Assembly: GCF_000015045.1 (NCBI RefSeq)
Contig: NC_008609.1
Location: 3,337,501-3,401,500 of the forward strand
Direction of reading: 5' to 3'
Source of the DNA: Pelobacter propionicus DSM 2379
Lineage (GTDB): Bacteria > Desulfobacterota > Desulfuromonadia > Geobacterales > Pseudopelobacteraceae
DNA length: 64,000 nucleotides
In this document: positions 1 to 8,037 of the stretch, piece by piece
How the letters are laid out: the number at the start of each line of letters is the position of its first letter
Numbering within the stretch: position 1 is the stretch's first letter
Made by a program: the position numbers and the translations under genes
Notes under the pieces: generated by a model
What the model saw: the letters and a program-made list of their open reading frames with translations, nothing else
What the model was told of the DNA's origin: nothing
Database searches by the model: none

Positions 1-941
1 AGCTTTCGCGCTGTGGAAAGCAATCGGGCATCAACTCTATCCTGTTCTTCTGCGCCCAGTTTGAGCTTACGCAACTCGGCCTGAGCTTTTTCTTCATCCT
101 TATGGTAACTGTCCATGAAAAATCTGAGTTTCTCAGCTGGTATCAGATCCTCCAGATCAGCCAATTCCTTCATGAGCCTGTCGACCTTAAACGACAACTC
201 CTTCAGGCGTTCTGATATTTTATTTATGTGGCGATCCTTCAGGCGCAGCGAGATCAGCAGTTTTGCCTGCGACTCCCTGAGTTCCTGAATTTTTTTCTCA
301 AGTTCCTTCTTTTTGGCGGCGGCAGCACATTTTTCAAGCTCTTCAGAAAGGCCAGTCAATTCCTCATCACCACTTGAAATTGCATCGATAATCTCAAGGA
401 TGCGCAGCTTGGGAAGATCTTCTTCCTCATCATCCAGAGACTCTTCCTCAACCTCTTTGCTGATTTCAGAAGCATTCAGCTGGAATTTGCGAAGCTTATC
501 TCCCAGTTGCAGCACCTCTTTTATGGTAATCGGCGTATTAAGAATAACGCTGGCAACATCACGCTCTCCATCCTCAATACGCTTGGCAATCTCAACTTCG
601 CCTTCGCGGGTCAAAAGGGAAACAGAGCCCATTTCACGCAAATACATGCGCACCGGATCGCTTGTACGCCCGATGGAGCCAGGCTCAAACTCGACCTCTT
701 CGGCCTCACCTTCCGCTTCCTCTTCTTCTTCCATCTCAAGCTTCATTTTCGGAATCTTGACTTTCTGGGCAGAGTCAACGATCTCGATATCCAGATCGCC
801 AAACATGCCCATGACGTCATCTATCTGTTCCGTGGCAATATCTGGCGGCAGGATGTCGTTAACCTCTTCGAAGGTCAGGAAACCCTTTTCCTTGCCGAGA
901 TCAATCAACTGCTTAACGCCGTCCATATTTTTTTTAACCAT
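1..941 (-). CDS. rpoD: RNA polymerase primary sigma factor RpoD (N-terminal part, cut by window edge)
   Basis: The housekeeping sigma factor directs core RNA polymerase to -35/-10 promoters. Only the first ~313 codons lie in the window; the gene continues past base 1. Seen: a region 1.1-like N-terminus (MVKKNMDGVKQLIDLGKEKG), a run of Glu at residues ~70-82, a region 1.2-type segment (DPVRMYLREMGSV, residues ~95-107), then the charged non-conserved domain typical of proteobacterial RpoD. Regions 2-4 are outside. The ATG at 941 is preceded by GAGGTG at good spacing. It follows dnaG by 31 bp on the same strand, the classic dnaG-rpoD macromolecular-synthesis arrangement. Family call is firm. Confidence 0.95.
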   Translation of the reverse strand, partial: MVKKNMDGVKQLIDLGKEKGFLTFEEVNDILPPDIATEQIDDVMGMFGDLDIEIVDSAQKVKIPKMKLEMEEEEEAEGEAEEVEFEPGSIGRTSDPVRMYLREMGSVSLLTREGEVEIAKRIEDGERDVASVILNTPITIKEVLQLGDKLRKFQLNASEISKEVEEESLDDEEEDLPKLRILEIIDAISSGDEELTGLSEELEKCAAAAKKKELEKKIQELRESQAKLLISLRLKDRHINKISERLKELSFKVDRLMKELADLEDLIPAEKLRFFMDSYHKDEEKAQAELRKLKLGAEEQDRVDARLLSTARK

Positions 942-972
942 TCGTTCACCTCAAACGCAGTCAACAATATGA

Positions 973-2727
973 CTACAGTCTTGATTTTCTGGTGCGCAAC
1001 AGTTCCGCCTGCTGCAGCAGTGACATATATTCCTCGCAACCTGGCTCAAGCTGCGCCAGTCGGGCGGCAATATCCTTATAACCATAGTGAAGCGCACTTT
1101 TTTCCCTGATCAGTCGGCAACTTTCAAAGACATCTTTCCAATCGACACCTTCCAGGTGGTTATCTGATACCAGCAGACGAGAAAGAAAGAGCTTCAATTC
1201 TTCCGATTCAATTTTATCAACTACATGGCTCAAGGTTCGTAATTGTCCGTTTGCCGCCACCTCATCCAACACGAACCGCGCCAGAGCCAGATACTGACCA
1301 TCAAACAACTTGTCAACACCACACTTGGCAACCTCGCTGCATGCCTCCGGGTAGGCGCAGATGAGACCCAGAAGTGTTTCCTGACGCGAGTCTCCCGGTG
1401 GCGTGCCGCCCTTCCCGCCTTCCGTAAGATCATGGCTATTGACATCCATCCCCCCCAGACGTTTTCGAAACGCATGCGACGCAATCCCCAGCAGACGGCA
1501 GATTTCCTTTTCATACAGGTCGCGCTCCAGCGGATCGGCTATCTTACGAAAACGGGGTACCAACTCATCGACAATCCTGACCTTGCTGTCAACACTGTCC
1601 GCCGGGATCGAAGCCATTACATAGCGAATGAAATACTCGAACGCCGGCTTCGCGTTTTTCTGACAGGAGCGAAATGCCTCCACAGAATTTGCATCAAGAA
1701 AGCTATCAGGATCATCTCCGGCAGGCAGGTCAATGACATACGCCGGCAGCTTCTGCTCCAGGAAAAGCTCCATTGACCGTATGGTTGCTTTTTGACCGGC
1801 AGAATCACCATCAAAAAGCGTGAACGCCCTGGCGCAATGCCTCTTGATCAAGGCGGCATGACGTGCGGTCAGCGCAGTACCGCATGTAGCTACCACGTTA
1901 CGGACGCCTGCCCGATACAGAGCAAGGTGGTCAAAGTACCCCTCGACGATGATGACACTGTTTTCGGTCCTGATCGCCGGCAGCGCCAAGTCGAGACCAA
2001 AGAGAACCGAGCTTTTATGGTAGAGCGGCGACTCAGGCGAATTAATATATTTGGGCAACGATCCGTCCAGCACGCGCCCCGCAAAGGCAATCACATCACC
2101 CTTGGGTGACCGGACGGGAAAGATTAACCGGTTGCGGAAAAGGTCATGCCAGCCACGATCACCCTTACGGACAATTCCCAGTTTCAGGGCAAGGTCAAGG
2201 CTTGCACCCTGGGATTTGAGGTACTGCACAAGTCCATCACGTCGGTCAGGCGCAAATCCAAGTCCATAGGTTTCAGCTATCTGACCACTGGCATTCCGCT
2301 TTTCCAGATACTCCCTGGCTAGTCCAGCCTCCGAGGCGCGTTGCAACACACCACAATAGTATGCGGCTGCCAACTCCTGTATCCGCCGAAAAATCTTGTG
2401 TTCTTCCTGGGCCTGCTTTTCCGCCGGCGTAAGCAGGCGCTCTTCGATATCCACGCCTGTTTTGCGAGCAAGCAGCTTCACCGATTCGGGAAAGCTTAAG
2501 CCTTCGATCTTCATTACAAACGAAATGACGTTACCGCCAACGCCGCAACCAAAGCAGTGGAAAATCTCACGTGCCGGGTTAACATTAAAAGATGGTGTCT
2601 TTTCGGCGTGAAACGGACAGAGGCCAAGATAATTCGCGCCAGAGCGTCGCAACGGGACATACTCGGAAACGACCTCGACAATCGAAGCGCGCTCCACTAC
2701 CTCGCGAACTTTATGATCTGGAATCAT
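973..2727 (-). CDS. dnaG: DNA primase DnaG
   Basis: Synthesises RNA primers at the replication fork. The 584-residue product has the N-terminal CHC2 zinc finger (Cys37, His40, Cys58, Cys61 in CPFH...CFGC), then a TOPRIM core with VIIVEGYFDHLAL and LFDGDSAGQKA carrying the metal-binding acidic residues, and a C-terminal helicase-interacting region. A longer frame begins at 2754, but I chose the ATG at 2727. It has GGAG seven bases upstream, starts at the conserved MIPDHKVREVVERAS, and overlaps the cvpA stop as ATGA, suggesting translational coupling. rpoD follows directly. Confidence 0.96.
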   Translation of the reverse strand: MIPDHKVREVVERASIVEVVSEYVPLRRSGANYLGLCPFHAEKTPSFNVNPAREIFHCFGCGVGGNVISFVMKIEGLSFPESVKLLARKTGVDIEERLLTPAEKQAQEEHKIFRRIQELAAAYYCGVLQRASEAGLAREYLEKRNASGQIAETYGLGFAPDRRDGLVQYLKSQGASLDLALKLGIVRKGDRGWHDLFRNRLIFPVRSPKGDVIAFAGRVLDGSLPKYINSPESPLYHKSSVLFGLDLALPAIRTENSVIIVEGYFDHLALYRAGVRNVVATCGTALTARHAALIKRHCARAFTLFDGDSAGQKATIRSMELFLEQKLPAYVIDLPAGDDPDSFLDANSVEAFRSCQKNAKPAFEYFIRYVMASIPADSVDSKVRIVDELVPRFRKIADPLERDLYEKEICRLLGIASHAFRKRLGGMDVNSHDLTEGGKGGTPPGDSRQETLLGLICAYPEACSEVAKCGVDKLFDGQYLALARFVLDEVAANGQLRTLSHVVDKIESEELKLFLSRLLVSDNHLEGVDWKDVFESCRLIREKSALHYGYKDIAARLAQLEPGCEEYMSLLQQAELLRTRKSRL

Positions 2728-3215
2728 CGTTGGACTCCAGGCCTCCCGCGCCACGTAAAGAGAAGTTTATCACCAATTTGTGCGAACATATGTGCTGATT
2801 CGGTCATTTGTATTTTCTGTTTCAGTTTCATCGGCATAAAATCCGCCGTACCAATGCAGAACAGCATACTGAGCAGCAAAACTCCTTCAGCCGTTCCTAG
2901 TACCCCGCCCCCCACTCGGTTGAGACCGCCGAGCATGACAACATGGAGTGCCGTTGTAACAATGTTACCGAGAATGTGGGCAATGAATCCAACGAGCATC
3001 AAGAGAAGTACAAATGAAAGAAATGCTGCGATATGTTCCGGGACGTGGAGGACGTTCCTCAGGGGAACAGAGAGGTTTGGATAATATCGGTATGCAAGCC
3101 ATCCACCCAGCAGGAGACCGGCGAGGGAAGACACCTCGTTTACAAGCCCGCGAAGCAGGCCCTTGAGAGCAAAGAAGAGCAGGACCAGCAGGATAATGAT
3201 GTCTAGAAGATTCAT
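2724..3215 (-). CDS. CvpA family membrane protein
   Basis: A 163-residue integral membrane protein resembling CvpA (colicin V production) proteins, whose biochemical role is poorly defined. Hydrophobic segments lie at about residues 3-20, 28-45, 62-85 and 105-125. The N-terminus (MNLLDIIILLVLLFFALKGL, followed by a Gly/Arg-rich turn) is typical of the family. AAGG precedes the ATG by seven bases. The stop overlaps the dnaG start by four bases, so it belongs to the dnaG-rpoD transcript. The family is recognisable; the function stays open. Confidence 0.8.
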   Translation of the reverse strand: MNLLDIIILLVLLFFALKGLLRGLVNEVSSLAGLLLGGWLAYRYYPNLSVPLRNVLHVPEHIAAFLSFVLLLMLVGFIAHILGNIVTTALHVVMLGGLNRVGGGVLGTAEGVLLLSMLFCIGTADFMPMKLKQKIQMTESAHMFAQIGDKLLFTWRGRPGVQR

Positions 3216-3603
3216 CGCAGAACCTTGAAACGACTACGAAAGAAGGGGCAATCAGATTGATGGCCCCTTCACCATTTCAGGTAAGCAGGACAAATGTACC
3301 GAATATCATGGCACACGGCATTGCCAGACCAGATACCGGCTGGCAATGCCGCTGACCAATCTTTCGTCGGTTCTTCCTGCCGCCAGGCGAGCAGACGCTT
3401 GAGCGCCACGCCCTTTCTCTGTACGCGCAAATCGGTTTCCCGAAGAACGCGATACCGACCCCCATTTTTTCCACAAAACAGCCAGAAATTGGAGTCGGAC
3501 ATAACCGACATAAGCTGTAACGCTCTTATCCGCAAATGTTTTTTAGCAGGGAAGGTCAGTCAACGCCTCGTGTCGACAGGTACAGCCTTACGCGTCACAT
3601 CAT
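3216..3603. other. 388-bp spacer between rpsU and cvpA, with a strong hairpin
   Basis: No convincing gene. A minus-strand frame (3269-3535, 88 codons) is rich in Trp, Arg and Cys but has no clear ribosome-binding site or family. Inside it, 3317-3350 is a perfect 11-bp inverted repeat (GGCATTGCCAG / CTGGCAATGCC) around 12 nt, without a T run. In relatives rpsU often sits closer to dnaG or is separated by genes such as a YqeY-like protein, so this could be decayed sequence; that is inference. Confidence 0.45.
3241..3270 (-). terminator. Hairpin with short T tract between rpsU and cvpA
   Basis: Read on the minus strand, GAAGGGGC and GCCCCTTC form an 8-bp stem around a ~13-nt loop, followed by TTTCGT. 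It lies just upstream of cvpA and could end transcription coming from rpsU. The T tract is short, so termination may be partial. Confidence 0.5.
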
Positions 3604-3801
3604 CTAGTCCATCATCTTGCGCTGTTTCTTGAGCGCACGCTTACGGGCTGCGATCGCCTTTTTCTTGCGCTTGATGCTTGGCTTTTCAAAGTGTTCGCGC
3701 TTGCGAACTTCTGAAAGTATTCCAGCTTTTTCACATTGCTTTTTAAACTTCTTCAGGGCGAGTTCAAACGGTTCGCTTTCCTTGACTTTTACTCCCGGCA
3801 T
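3604..3801 (-). CDS. rpsU: 30S ribosomal protein S21
   Basis: A 65-residue, very basic protein that joins the small subunit late and helps mRNA binding at the anti-Shine-Dalgarno region. The sequence begins [20 protein letters not shown] and ends in the Lys/Arg-rich tail typical of S21. Length and composition match the family. It lies upstream of cvpA-dnaG-rpoD, recalling the classic rpsU-dnaG-rpoD operon, but separated by 388 bp with a terminator-like hairpin. It has its own promoter at 3875-3902. Confidence 0.96.
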   Translation of the reverse strand: MPGVKVKESEPFELALKKFKKQCEKAGILSEVRKREHFEKPSIKRKKKAIAARKRALKKQRKMMD

Positions 3802-3874
3802 TCAGTATCCCTCCCCCCATTGTGAAGTAGCTGTTGTGCTTCACACACAGCCCATACAAAATAGCAAGTTTTTA

Positions 3875-3902
3875 ACACTAACAGATATTCAATTTTTGTC
3901 AA
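3875..3902 (-). promoter_or_regulatory. Predicted sigma70 promoter of rpsU
   Basis: On the minus strand TTGACA (3902-3897) is followed by a 16-bp AT-rich spacer and TAGTGT (3880-3875). It lies ~75 bp upstream of the rpsU start. The -35 is a perfect match; the -10 is weaker. Confidence 0.55.
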
Positions 3903-3907
3903 CAACA

Positions 3908-3948
3908 AATTCCAGAGCAGCTGCCCCGGGTCACGTTGTTCTGGAATT
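3908..3948 (-). terminator. Possible terminator at the end of hisE
   Basis: AATTCCAGA and TCTGGAATT can pair (9 bp) around a GC-rich loop, followed on the minus strand by TGTTGTTG. One arm lies inside the last codons of hisE. The loop is long and the T tract imperfect, so this is a moderate call. Confidence 0.35.
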
Positions 3949-4257
3949 CTTCTCGTCTATACCGGAGATACCGAAACGGCGACGCAGTTCGGTATACACT
4001 CTTTCCAGCGGAATGTCCTGATAGCTAAGCAGCAGCAGGGTATGAAAAAAAAGGTCGGCGGCCTCGTATACGACCTCGTCCGCCACTCCTCCCTTACCGG
4101 CAATGACCAGTTCAGTAGCTTCTTCACCGACTTTCTTCAGAACAGAGTCAAGCCCCTTCCTCATCAGGCTGGCGGTGTAAGAGTTTTCCGTCTGAGTGGC
4201 CTTTCGCGCCAGAATAACCCCGTATACGGCATCGAGAATGTGATTCTGCTCTGTCAT
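3931..4257 (-). CDS. hisE: Phosphoribosyl-ATP pyrophosphatase
   Basis: Second step of histidine biosynthesis: hydrolyses phosphoribosyl-ATP to phosphoribosyl-AMP and pyrophosphate in the cytoplasm. The 108-residue MazG-like all-alpha protein shows [13 protein letters not shown] and [13 protein letters not shown], which supply the acidic Mg-binding residues. It is the stand-alone form, not fused to HisI. The start overlaps the hisF stop by four bases (ATGA), so it is coupled to hisF. It is the last gene of the hisH-hisA-hisF-hisE string; hisG, hisD, hisC, hisB and hisI are not in this window. Confidence 0.94.
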   Translation of the reverse strand: MTEQNHILDAVYGVILARKATQTENSYTASLMRKGLDSVLKKVGEEATELVIAGKGGVADEVVYEAADLFFHTLLLLSYQDIPLERVYTELRRRFGISGIDEKNSRTT

Positions 4258-5015
4258 AGGCGGACCGGCACCCCTCTCTCCTTAAGATACTGTTTGGCCT
4301 CTCCGATGGAATATTCGCGGTAATGAAAAATGGAGGCGGCCAGACAGGCACTGGCGCCGCCCTGCGCAAAACCGTCATAGAGGTGTTCCAGATTTCCGAC
4401 TCCGCCCGATGCGATAACCGGAATGGAGACAGCATCTACAACTGCGCGGGTCAGCTCCAGATCATAGCCGTCCTTGGTGCCGTCGCAATCCATGCTGGTA
4501 AGCAGGATCTCGCCCGAGCCGAACTCTTCCATCCTGACGGCCCACTCCACGGCATCGATCCCGGTGGGATTGCGACCTCCATGGGTATACACCTCCCAGC
4601 GCTTCTCTCCTGGCACACGGCGGGCATCGATGGCCACAACCGTACACTGGGAGCCGAAGCGTTCGGCCGCCTCGCGGACGAACTCCGGCCGATGCACCGC
4701 TGCGGTATTGATGGAAGTCTTGTCCGCCCCTGCATTAAGGAGACGACGGATATCCTGCACGGTGCGGATGCCGCCGCCAACGGTCAGCGGCATGAATACC
4801 CGCTCGGCGGTACGGCGCACCACATCGATGATGATGTCCCGCTCATCGCTGGAAGCGGTAATATCAAGAAAGGTCAGCTCATCGGCGCCCTGCCGGTCGT
4901 AGATTTCCGCAATTTCCACCGGATCACCGGCATCACGCAATTCCAGAAACTGCACGCCCTTGACGACCCGGCCACCCTTGACATCCAGACAGGGAATGAT
5001 TCTCTTTGTCAGCAT
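4254..5015 (-). CDS. hisF: Imidazole glycerol phosphate synthase cyclase subunit HisF
   Basis: With HisH it forms imidazole glycerol phosphate and AICAR from PRFAR and ammonia, joining histidine and purine metabolism. A 253-residue (beta/alpha)8 barrel. Asp11 ([12 protein letters not shown]) and Asp130 (VVAIDARR) are the expected catalytic pair, and the phosphate-binding TVGGGIRT and VIASGGVG loops are present. Length is standard. hisA lies three bases upstream and hisE overlaps downstream. Confidence 0.97.
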   Translation of the reverse strand: MLTKRIIPCLDVKGGRVVKGVQFLELRDAGDPVEIAEIYDRQGADELTFLDITASSDERDIIIDVVRRTAERVFMPLTVGGGIRTVQDIRRLLNAGADKTSINTAAVHRPEFVREAAERFGSQCTVVAIDARRVPGEKRWEVYTHGGRNPTGIDAVEWAVRMEEFGSGEILLTSMDCDGTKDGYDLELTRAVVDAVSIPVIASGGVGNLEHLYDGFAQGGASACLAASIFHYREYSIGEAKQYLKERGVPVRL

Positions 5016-5018
5016 AGC

Positions 5019-5756
5019 CTATTCCTGATTATCCTTCCCGGTGAGCGCGATGGCCTCATGCAGCCTGATAGCCCCGGTGTAGATCGCCTTGCCGGTGATC
5101 ACCCCGGTTACCCCGCTCCGCTCGATGGTCATCAGATTCTCGATATCCTTCAGTGTAGAGACCCCTCCCGAGGCAATCACCGGAATGGCCACCGCCTCGG
5201 CCAGTGAGCGGGTCGCCTCGATATTGGGCCCCTGCAGCATGCCATCGCGACTGATATCGGTATAAATGATGGCAGCGACCCCGCAGTCCTCGAATTTCCG
5301 CGCCAGGTCAACAGCCGTGATCCCGGTGACCTCGGCCCATCCCTGCACGGCAACCATGCCGGCCTTGGCATCGATGCCGACAACGATCCTGCCGGGGAAT
5401 TTTGCGCAGGCCTCTTTCACCAACTGCGGGTTGCGCTGGGCTGCCGTACCGATAATGACCCGCGAGAGCCCCAAGGAGAGATAGGATTCGATGGTGGCAA
5501 GGTCGCGGATACCGCCACCCAACTGGGCGGGTATGCTGATGGCCTTCACGATGGCCTCGATGGCCGCCTTGTTCCGCGGTGTGCCAGCAAAGGCCCCATC
5601 CAGATCGACGATGTGCAGCAGCTCAGCCCCCTGGTTCTGCCACTCCAGGGCCTGACTGGCGGGGTTGTCGTTGAAAACCGTGTCCCTGTCCATCAGCCCC
5701 TGTTCAAGGCGAACACAAACCCCGTCTTTCAGGTCAATCGCAGGAATTACAAGCAT
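5019..5756 (-). CDS. hisA: 1-(5-phosphoribosyl)-5-[(5-phosphoribosylamino)methylideneamino]imidazole-4-carboxamide isomerase HisA
   Basis: Amadori isomerisation of ProFAR to PRFAR, the step before HisHF. A 245-residue (beta/alpha)8 barrel homologous to HisF. Asp8 ([12 protein letters not shown]) and Asp129 (VVGIDAKAG) are the expected catalytic residues, and the phosphate loops AQLGGGIRD and VIASGGVS are visible. AAAGGTG precedes the start. It sits 16 bp after hisH and 3 bp before hisF on the same strand. Confidence 0.97.
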   Translation of the reverse strand: MLVIPAIDLKDGVCVRLEQGLMDRDTVFNDNPASQALEWQNQGAELLHIVDLDGAFAGTPRNKAAIEAIVKAISIPAQLGGGIRDLATIESYLSLGLSRVIIGTAAQRNPQLVKEACAKFPGRIVVGIDAKAGMVAVQGWAEVTGITAVDLARKFEDCGVAAIIYTDISRDGMLQGPNIEATRSLAEAVAIPVIASGGVSTLKDIENLMTIERSGVTGVITGKAIYTGAIRLHEAIALTGKDNQE

Positions 5757-5772
5757 GGTGCACCTTTCAGTA

Positions 5773-6396
5773 TCAATTTTGTGCCGCGAAATTTTTCAGT
5801 ATGCTTAAGCCCGCATGCTGGGACTTTTCCGGATGGAACTGGGTGGCAACGATGTTGTCCTTCCAAACGGCTGAACAGAACTCAGAGCCGTAGCCCGTGG
5901 TGGTGGCAACCACGCCGTCATCATCCGGCTTAACGTAGTACGAGTGCACGAAATAGACGTTGGTGCCCTCTTCGATGCCCTCAAAGGCTGGTGGCCGACG
6001 CCTGATATTGAGCTGGTTCCACCCCATGTGCGGGACCTTCAGCAGTTCTCCCCCCTCCCGCATCCCTTCGGGAAAGCGGAGCACATGCCCGGGTATTACA
6101 TTCAGCCCCGCATACAGGCCGAACTCCGAGCTATCGCTGAAGAGCAACTGCATTCCGACGCAGATCCCCAGAAAAGGGCGACCGTCGGAGATCACCTTGA
6201 GGATCGGCTCCACAAAACCGGCCTGCTCCAGGTTGCGCATGCAGTCGCGGAAAGCCCCAACGCCGGGGAGCACGATCTTATCAGCCTCCAGGATCAGCCG
6301 GGGATCATCGGTAACAACCGCCTCGACGCCGACCCTTTCAAAGCCCTTCTGCACGGAGCGGAGGTTGCCCATGCCATAATCGATAATTGCAATCAC
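5773..6396 (-). CDS. hisH: Imidazole glycerol phosphate synthase glutaminase subunit HisH
   Basis: Class I glutamine amidotransferase that feeds ammonia to HisF. The 207-residue protein has nucleophile Cys79 in [12 protein letters not shown] and the His188/Glu190 pair in TQFHPEKSQ, so the triad is complete. The start is GTG, and it overlaps the stop of the upstream chemoreceptor gene as GTGA. Translation is therefore probably coupled to that gene rather than to hisB, the usual upstream neighbour. Confidence 0.96.
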   Translation of the reverse strand: MIAIIDYGMGNLRSVQKGFERVGVEAVVTDDPRLILEADKIVLPGVGAFRDCMRNLEQAGFVEPILKVISDGRPFLGICVGMQLLFSDSSEFGLYAGLNVIPGHVLRFPEGMREGGELLKVPHMGWNQLNIRRRPPAFEGIEEGTNVYFVHSYYVKPDDDGVVATTTGYGSEFCSAVWKDNIVATQFHPEKSQHAGLSILKNFAAQN

Positions 6397-7949
6397 GTTA
6401 CACCGTTCTTGGTTAAATGGGGGCCGTATTTCTTATCAACACCTTTGATATGGTTGACCAGCCAGTTCTGCAGAAATGTAATCACGTCCTGGGTAAGAAG
6501 GGCCTGACCATCTCGAAAGCGCCCCTGCAACTCCACGACCTGGTCCACCAGCTTCCTGTGCAGTTCCCGGTGCTGCGCCTCTTCGGGATAGCCGGTACGG
6601 GAGAAGGCCCGCTCCTCTCCGGCGAAATGGTTGACCGTGTAGTCGGCCAGGCCGTCCAGGATCTGGCCGATGGCCTCCTTGCTCCGCTTCTGCTGCATGG
6701 CATCGTGCAGGTCGTTGACCATCCGGAACAGCGTCTTGTGCTCATCGTCGAAGGTTCCGATGCCGGTGGCAAAGGAGGCATCCCACTCCAGCGCATTGGA
6801 GAGCCGGAAATGCCCCACCAGTTCATGCAACCGGTCCACCTGTTCCGACAACCTGGCTGTGGCGACCGTCGTGCCGCGGGCGCTTTCCACATTGCGTTCG
6901 ACCACGCTGGTGATCATCTGGATGTTCTGGGTAATCTCGCTGGTTGTGGCGGTCTGTTCCTCGGCTGCGGTGGCGATCTGGCTGACCTGCATGGCCAGTT
7001 CGTTGATCCTGCCGAGAATATCCTCCAGAGCCTCGCCAGAGCGGGCGGTCTCCTCGGTTCCCTGGCCGACCTGATCGACCCCCTCCACCATGGAGTCAAC
7101 CGCTGCCTGGGTTTCCACCTGGATAGCCGTGATCATGCCGCCGATCTCCCGGGTGGCCTTGGTGGTCCGCTCGGCCAGTGCGCGCACCTCATCGGCAACC
7201 ACGGCGAAACCGCGCCCCTGCTCCCCTGCCCGGGCAGCCTCGATGGCCGCATTCAGCGCCAGCAGGTTGGTCTGATCCGCTATGTCCTGAATGGTATTAA
7301 CGATGGCGCCGATCTGGTCCGAGCGCTGCCCCAGTCCCTCAACGGTATGGGACGACTCGTTCACGCGCTTGGCAATGTTATCCATCAGGCGGGCGCTGTT
7401 CTGGACGATCTGCGAGCCGCTGTGGGTCTGTTCGGTGGCCTTCTGGGCATTTTCCGCTGCATACAGGCAGTTGCGGGCGATGTCACCGGAGGTGGCTGCC
7501 ATCTCTTCGCTGGCGGTGGCGATGGTGCTGGACTGGATAGCCACCTCCTCGGCTGCCGACGCCATGGCCTCGGTCGTGGAGCGGACCATGACCACCGAGT
7601 CACGCACCAGATCGGCAACGGAGAAGAACTGCCGCATGGCCTGGTTCATGTCGGTCATCATGGTGTTGAAGGCGGTGGCCAGGCGGACGGCCTCACTCCC
7701 CCCGCCCAGCTCGGCGCGAACCGACAGGTCTCCGCCAGCAGCCCGCTCGAGCGCGGCGATGATCCCGGCGAGCGGCTTGAAGGCGCTGCGGCTGAAGCGC
7801 ACGATCAGGCCTGAGCTGACCGCCAGGAGCAGCAGACAGATCAGGCCGTTGATCAGGAGGTCACCCCGCGGGTTGAAGATGCTGATTGCTGCAATGCTCA
7901 ACAGTATGACAATGGCATTACAGAGGATGATGCGTGCGGTAGCGGACAT
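6393..7949 (-). CDS. Methyl-accepting chemotaxis protein with C-terminal bacteriohemerythrin domain
   Basis: A 518-residue putative oxygen- or redox-sensing chemoreceptor. Two hydrophobic segments (about residues 8-25 and 32-50) are separated by only a few residues, so there is no periplasmic sensor domain. A HAMP-like region (~50-105) and a long MCP signalling coiled coil follow, with the conserved hairpin tip ([32 protein letters not shown]). The last ~130 residues are hemerythrin: [36 protein letters not shown] and HIKGVDKKY give the His/Glu/Asp di-iron ligands. I infer that the diiron centre reports oxygen to the CheA array from the cytoplasm. AGGGAG precedes the ATG. Its stop overlaps hisH, an unusual neighbour. 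Confidence 0.9.
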   Translation of the reverse strand: MSATARIILCNAIVILLSIAAISIFNPRGDLLINGLICLLLLAVSSGLIVRFSRSAFKPLAGIIAALERAAGGDLSVRAELGGGSEAVRLATAFNTMMTDMNQAMRQFFSVADLVRDSVVMVRSTTEAMASAAEEVAIQSSTIATASEEMAATSGDIARNCLYAAENAQKATEQTHSGSQIVQNSARLMDNIAKRVNESSHTVEGLGQRSDQIGAIVNTIQDIADQTNLLALNAAIEAARAGEQGRGFAVVADEVRALAERTTKATREIGGMITAIQVETQAAVDSMVEGVDQVGQGTEETARSGEALEDILGRINELAMQVSQIATAAEEQTATTSEITQNIQMITSVVERNVESARGTTVATARLSEQVDRLHELVGHFRLSNALEWDASFATGIGTFDDEHKTLFRMVNDLHDAMQQKRSKEAIGQILDGLADYTVNHFAGEERAFSRTGYPEEAQHRELHRKLVDQVVELQGRFRDGQALLTQDVITFLQNWLVNHIKGVDKKYGPHLTKNGVT

Positions 7950-8037
7950 GTCGGCACTCTCCCTGAAGACGATTTGGAGACAGGGTGCAACTCAAAAAGC
8001 GGCGGCGCAGGATAACGCCCGGATACTGATCCGGTTG

